Position numbers and translations under genes: made by a program. From NCBI RefSeq assembly GCF_000802205.1, contig NZ_CP012850.1, positions 1,984,001 through 2,048,000 of the forward strand: a stretch of DNA of 64,000 bases, in the 5' to 3' direction. The stretch's first letter is position 1. Every line of letters begins with the position of its first letter. The stretch is from Candidatus Nitrosocosmicus oleophilus. Its GTDB lineage: Archaea; Thermoproteota; Nitrososphaeria; Nitrososphaerales; Nitrososphaeraceae. The notes beneath the pieces were generated by a model. The model was not told the DNA's origin, searched no databases, and was given only the letters and a program-made list of their open reading frames with translations. Below are positions 62,642 through 64,000 of the stretch, piece after piece.

Positions 62642-63186
62642 TGTTATCCACTCTTGTTGAATTCACTAAGCCTATATTAATGAAAAACTCAATTACTTTA
62701 ATAAATTAGATAGTTTAACATGTCAAAATAGAAAATATTCATAAATTTGACATAGATTTTTAACCTCATTCAAGTAACTCAAAATAATAAAACTATTTGC
62801 CAACGCTAGCAATCTACTTGTGGTTAGTTAGACTCCAAACCCTTTGCTTTGAGAGCTTACAGAAAAAAGTATCCCTGGGGACTTTCTACAATCACAATAT
62901 GTGATAACATGTGCTTAATCTGAAGAATATACTTGCATCAAGAAATGTTTGATTTGAGAAAATAAGAAAATTCTATATTTAAATTTTACAATCCGCTATA
63001 ATTTAATCTTCGCTTAGGTGCGTATTTTTCTATCTTAAAAAAAATTCAGTTCAATAAATTTCAATTCCCATAAAAATGAGTGTAACTAGATTTAAAAAAA
63101 ATGATATTGTTGAACTTGTCAAAGTAATGAAATGTTATTTTGATAATATCTTATTCACAAAGGGTGAAAATTGAGATTGAATAAAT
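62642..63186. other. intergenic region, 545 bases
   Basis: The gap between the divergent rnhB and trm1 genes. A TATA-like TATAATTTAA near 62997-63006 could serve trm1. An in-frame ATG-to-TGA stretch at 63076-63174 would encode a 32-residue peptide, but lacks supporting features. No tRNA or C/D box RNA was seen. Confidence 0.4.
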
Positions 63187-64000
63187 ATGGGACTGACCTC
63201 CTCATACTATTTGGAAAGAGAGAACACCATATATGATTGGTCAGAGATCAAAGAAGGGGAGGTCACACTTTTGGTTCCAGCACAAGCCGTAACCCAAATG
63301 GAGCCTCCAAAATTTCCTGCTTTCTTTAATCCAGCTGCAAAATTTAATAGAGATATTTCTATTTTGATATACCGACACTTTATTGATCAGTCAAGGAAAA
63401 ATATTTGCTTTGTTGATTCCATGTGTGGGTTGGGAGCTAGAGGAGTAAGAGTCGGGAAAGAAATCCCACAGATTCAGAAAGTGGTTTTTAATGACTTTAA
63501 TTTATTGTCAGCTCAAACTGCGAAGGTTAATGCCATGATCAACAATATCTACCACAAGTCTGATTTCTATACTTCTGAGACCTGTAATTTCCTTTCCTGT
63601 AGTGCCAATTTTGATAACCGTGCGACCGTAATTGATTTGGATCCTTTCGGAACACCTGCGCCTTTTTTGGATTGCATCTTGCGTGGGGTAGAAAATAACG
63701 GTATGATTTCAATTACTGCGACCGACACCGCGGTTTTGCAGGGTGTTTATCCTAGAGTTTGTTATAGAAAATATTATGGAATTCCTTTGAGAACTAGCTA
63801 TTCCTTGGAAATAGGTACGAGATTGTTATTATCCAGCACTGCTTTAGTAGCATCCAGGCTTGATCTATATATTAATCCAATATTTGCACATTCATACAGA
63901 AATTATGTTCGAATTTATTGCAAGGTATCAAAAAGTAATTATTTAGCTAATAAAATATCTGACAAATTAGGATATATTCTTCACTGTTTTGAATGTGGAT
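63187..64000 (+). CDS. trm1: tRNA (guanine26-N2)-dimethyltransferase Trm1, 3' part outside window
   Basis: The frame is open from ATG 63187 to the window end (271 codons). The start region has FPAFFNPAAKFNRDISI, followed by the SAM-binding SMCGLGARGVRVGKE and the characteristic DLDPFGTPAPFLD, then ITATDTAVLQGV. These blocks are specific to Trm1, which makes N2,N2-dimethylguanosine at position 26 of tRNAs. The C-terminal domain beyond FECG is not in the window. Confidence 0.95.
   Translation, partial: MGLTSSYYLERENTIYDWSEIKEGEVTLLVPAQAVTQMEPPKFPAFFNPAAKFNRDISILIYRHFIDQSRKNICFVDSMCGLGARGVRVGKEIPQIQKVVFNDFNLLSAQTAKVNAMINNIYHKSDFYTSETCNFLSCSANFDNRATVIDLDPFGTPAPFLDCILRGVENNGMISITATDTAVLQGVYPRVCYRKYYGIPLRTSYSLEIGTRLLLSSTALVASRLDLYINPIFAHSYRNYVRIYCKVSKSNYLANKISDKLGYILHCFECG

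Noticed and set aside
63076-63174. 32-codon ATG-to-TGA frame 12 bases before trm1
   Set aside because: It has no recognisable motif and no separate promoter, and could arise by chance in AT-rich DNA; not called a gene.

Overview
The window is from an AT-rich archaeal chromosome, most likely a thaumarchaeon (Nitrososphaerota; the gene set is closest to what I know of Nitrososphaera/Nitrosocosmicus). Support: two TFB genes, aIF1, DnaG-type primase, Nop5-fibrillarin, Sec61-beta, L40e, diphthine synthase, Trm1, the archaeal bifunctional FBP aldolase/phosphatase, CTP-dependent riboflavin kinase, DUF2070, LysW-dependent lysine/arginine synthesis, intron-bearing tRNAs and a C/D box guide RNA. No ammonia-oxidation gene lies here, so the order is an inference.

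Layout. 1-8 kb: a transposase cut by the left edge, then sparsely packed small genes (NAD synthase with a 16-bp palindrome upstream, HAD phosphatase, lone receiver domain, several uncharacterised proteins, 2-hydroxyacid dehydrogenase). 8.4-12.4 kb: an AAA ATPase followed by a tight three-gene run encoding a divergent CysRS-like ligase, a two-lobed GNAT acetyltransferase and a divergent HemB-like protein; this looks like an undescribed biosynthetic unit. 12.9-14.3 kb: a tRNA-Tyr with two introns, an alcohol dehydrogenase and a C/D box sRNA predicted to methylate C34 of elongator tRNA-Met. 14.5-24 kb: FAD synthetase and riboflavin kinase, DnaG, a small Toprim protein, L40e, a radical SAM protein with a neighbouring regulator, and the gluconeogenic pair TIM and FBP aldolase/phosphatase.

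24-33.3 kb: argininosuccinate synthase and the LysW pathway (argX, lysY, lysZ, lysJ, an Lrp regulator, homocitrate synthase, lysW, lysX, lysK). One carrier and one set of processing enzymes probably serve both lysine and arginine, with two ATP-grasp ligases choosing the substrate; the LysW here ends in Gln rather than the usual Glu. 33.4-40.2 kb: a diphthine synthase fused to a DUF357-like tail, a GvpD-like ATPase, a PPP phosphatase, a TFB, a membrane glycosyltransferase, an intron-containing tRNA-Leu and an OB-fold protein.

40.7-52.6 kb: a secreted protein built of near-identical repeats, 3-methyladenine glycosylase, S-adenosylhomocysteinase, tRNA-Val, DUF2070, Sec61-beta, a LOG-like protein, 3-hydroxyacyl-CoA dehydrogenase, an XPB-like helicase, aIF1, a CPBP protease, a second TFB and a 35-residue basic peptide gene with a leaderless promoter. 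52.7-64 kb: a peptide-type ABC importer without its ATPases, a JAMM protein, a secreted Ig-like protein, Nop5-fibrillarin, RNase HII and the start of Trm1.
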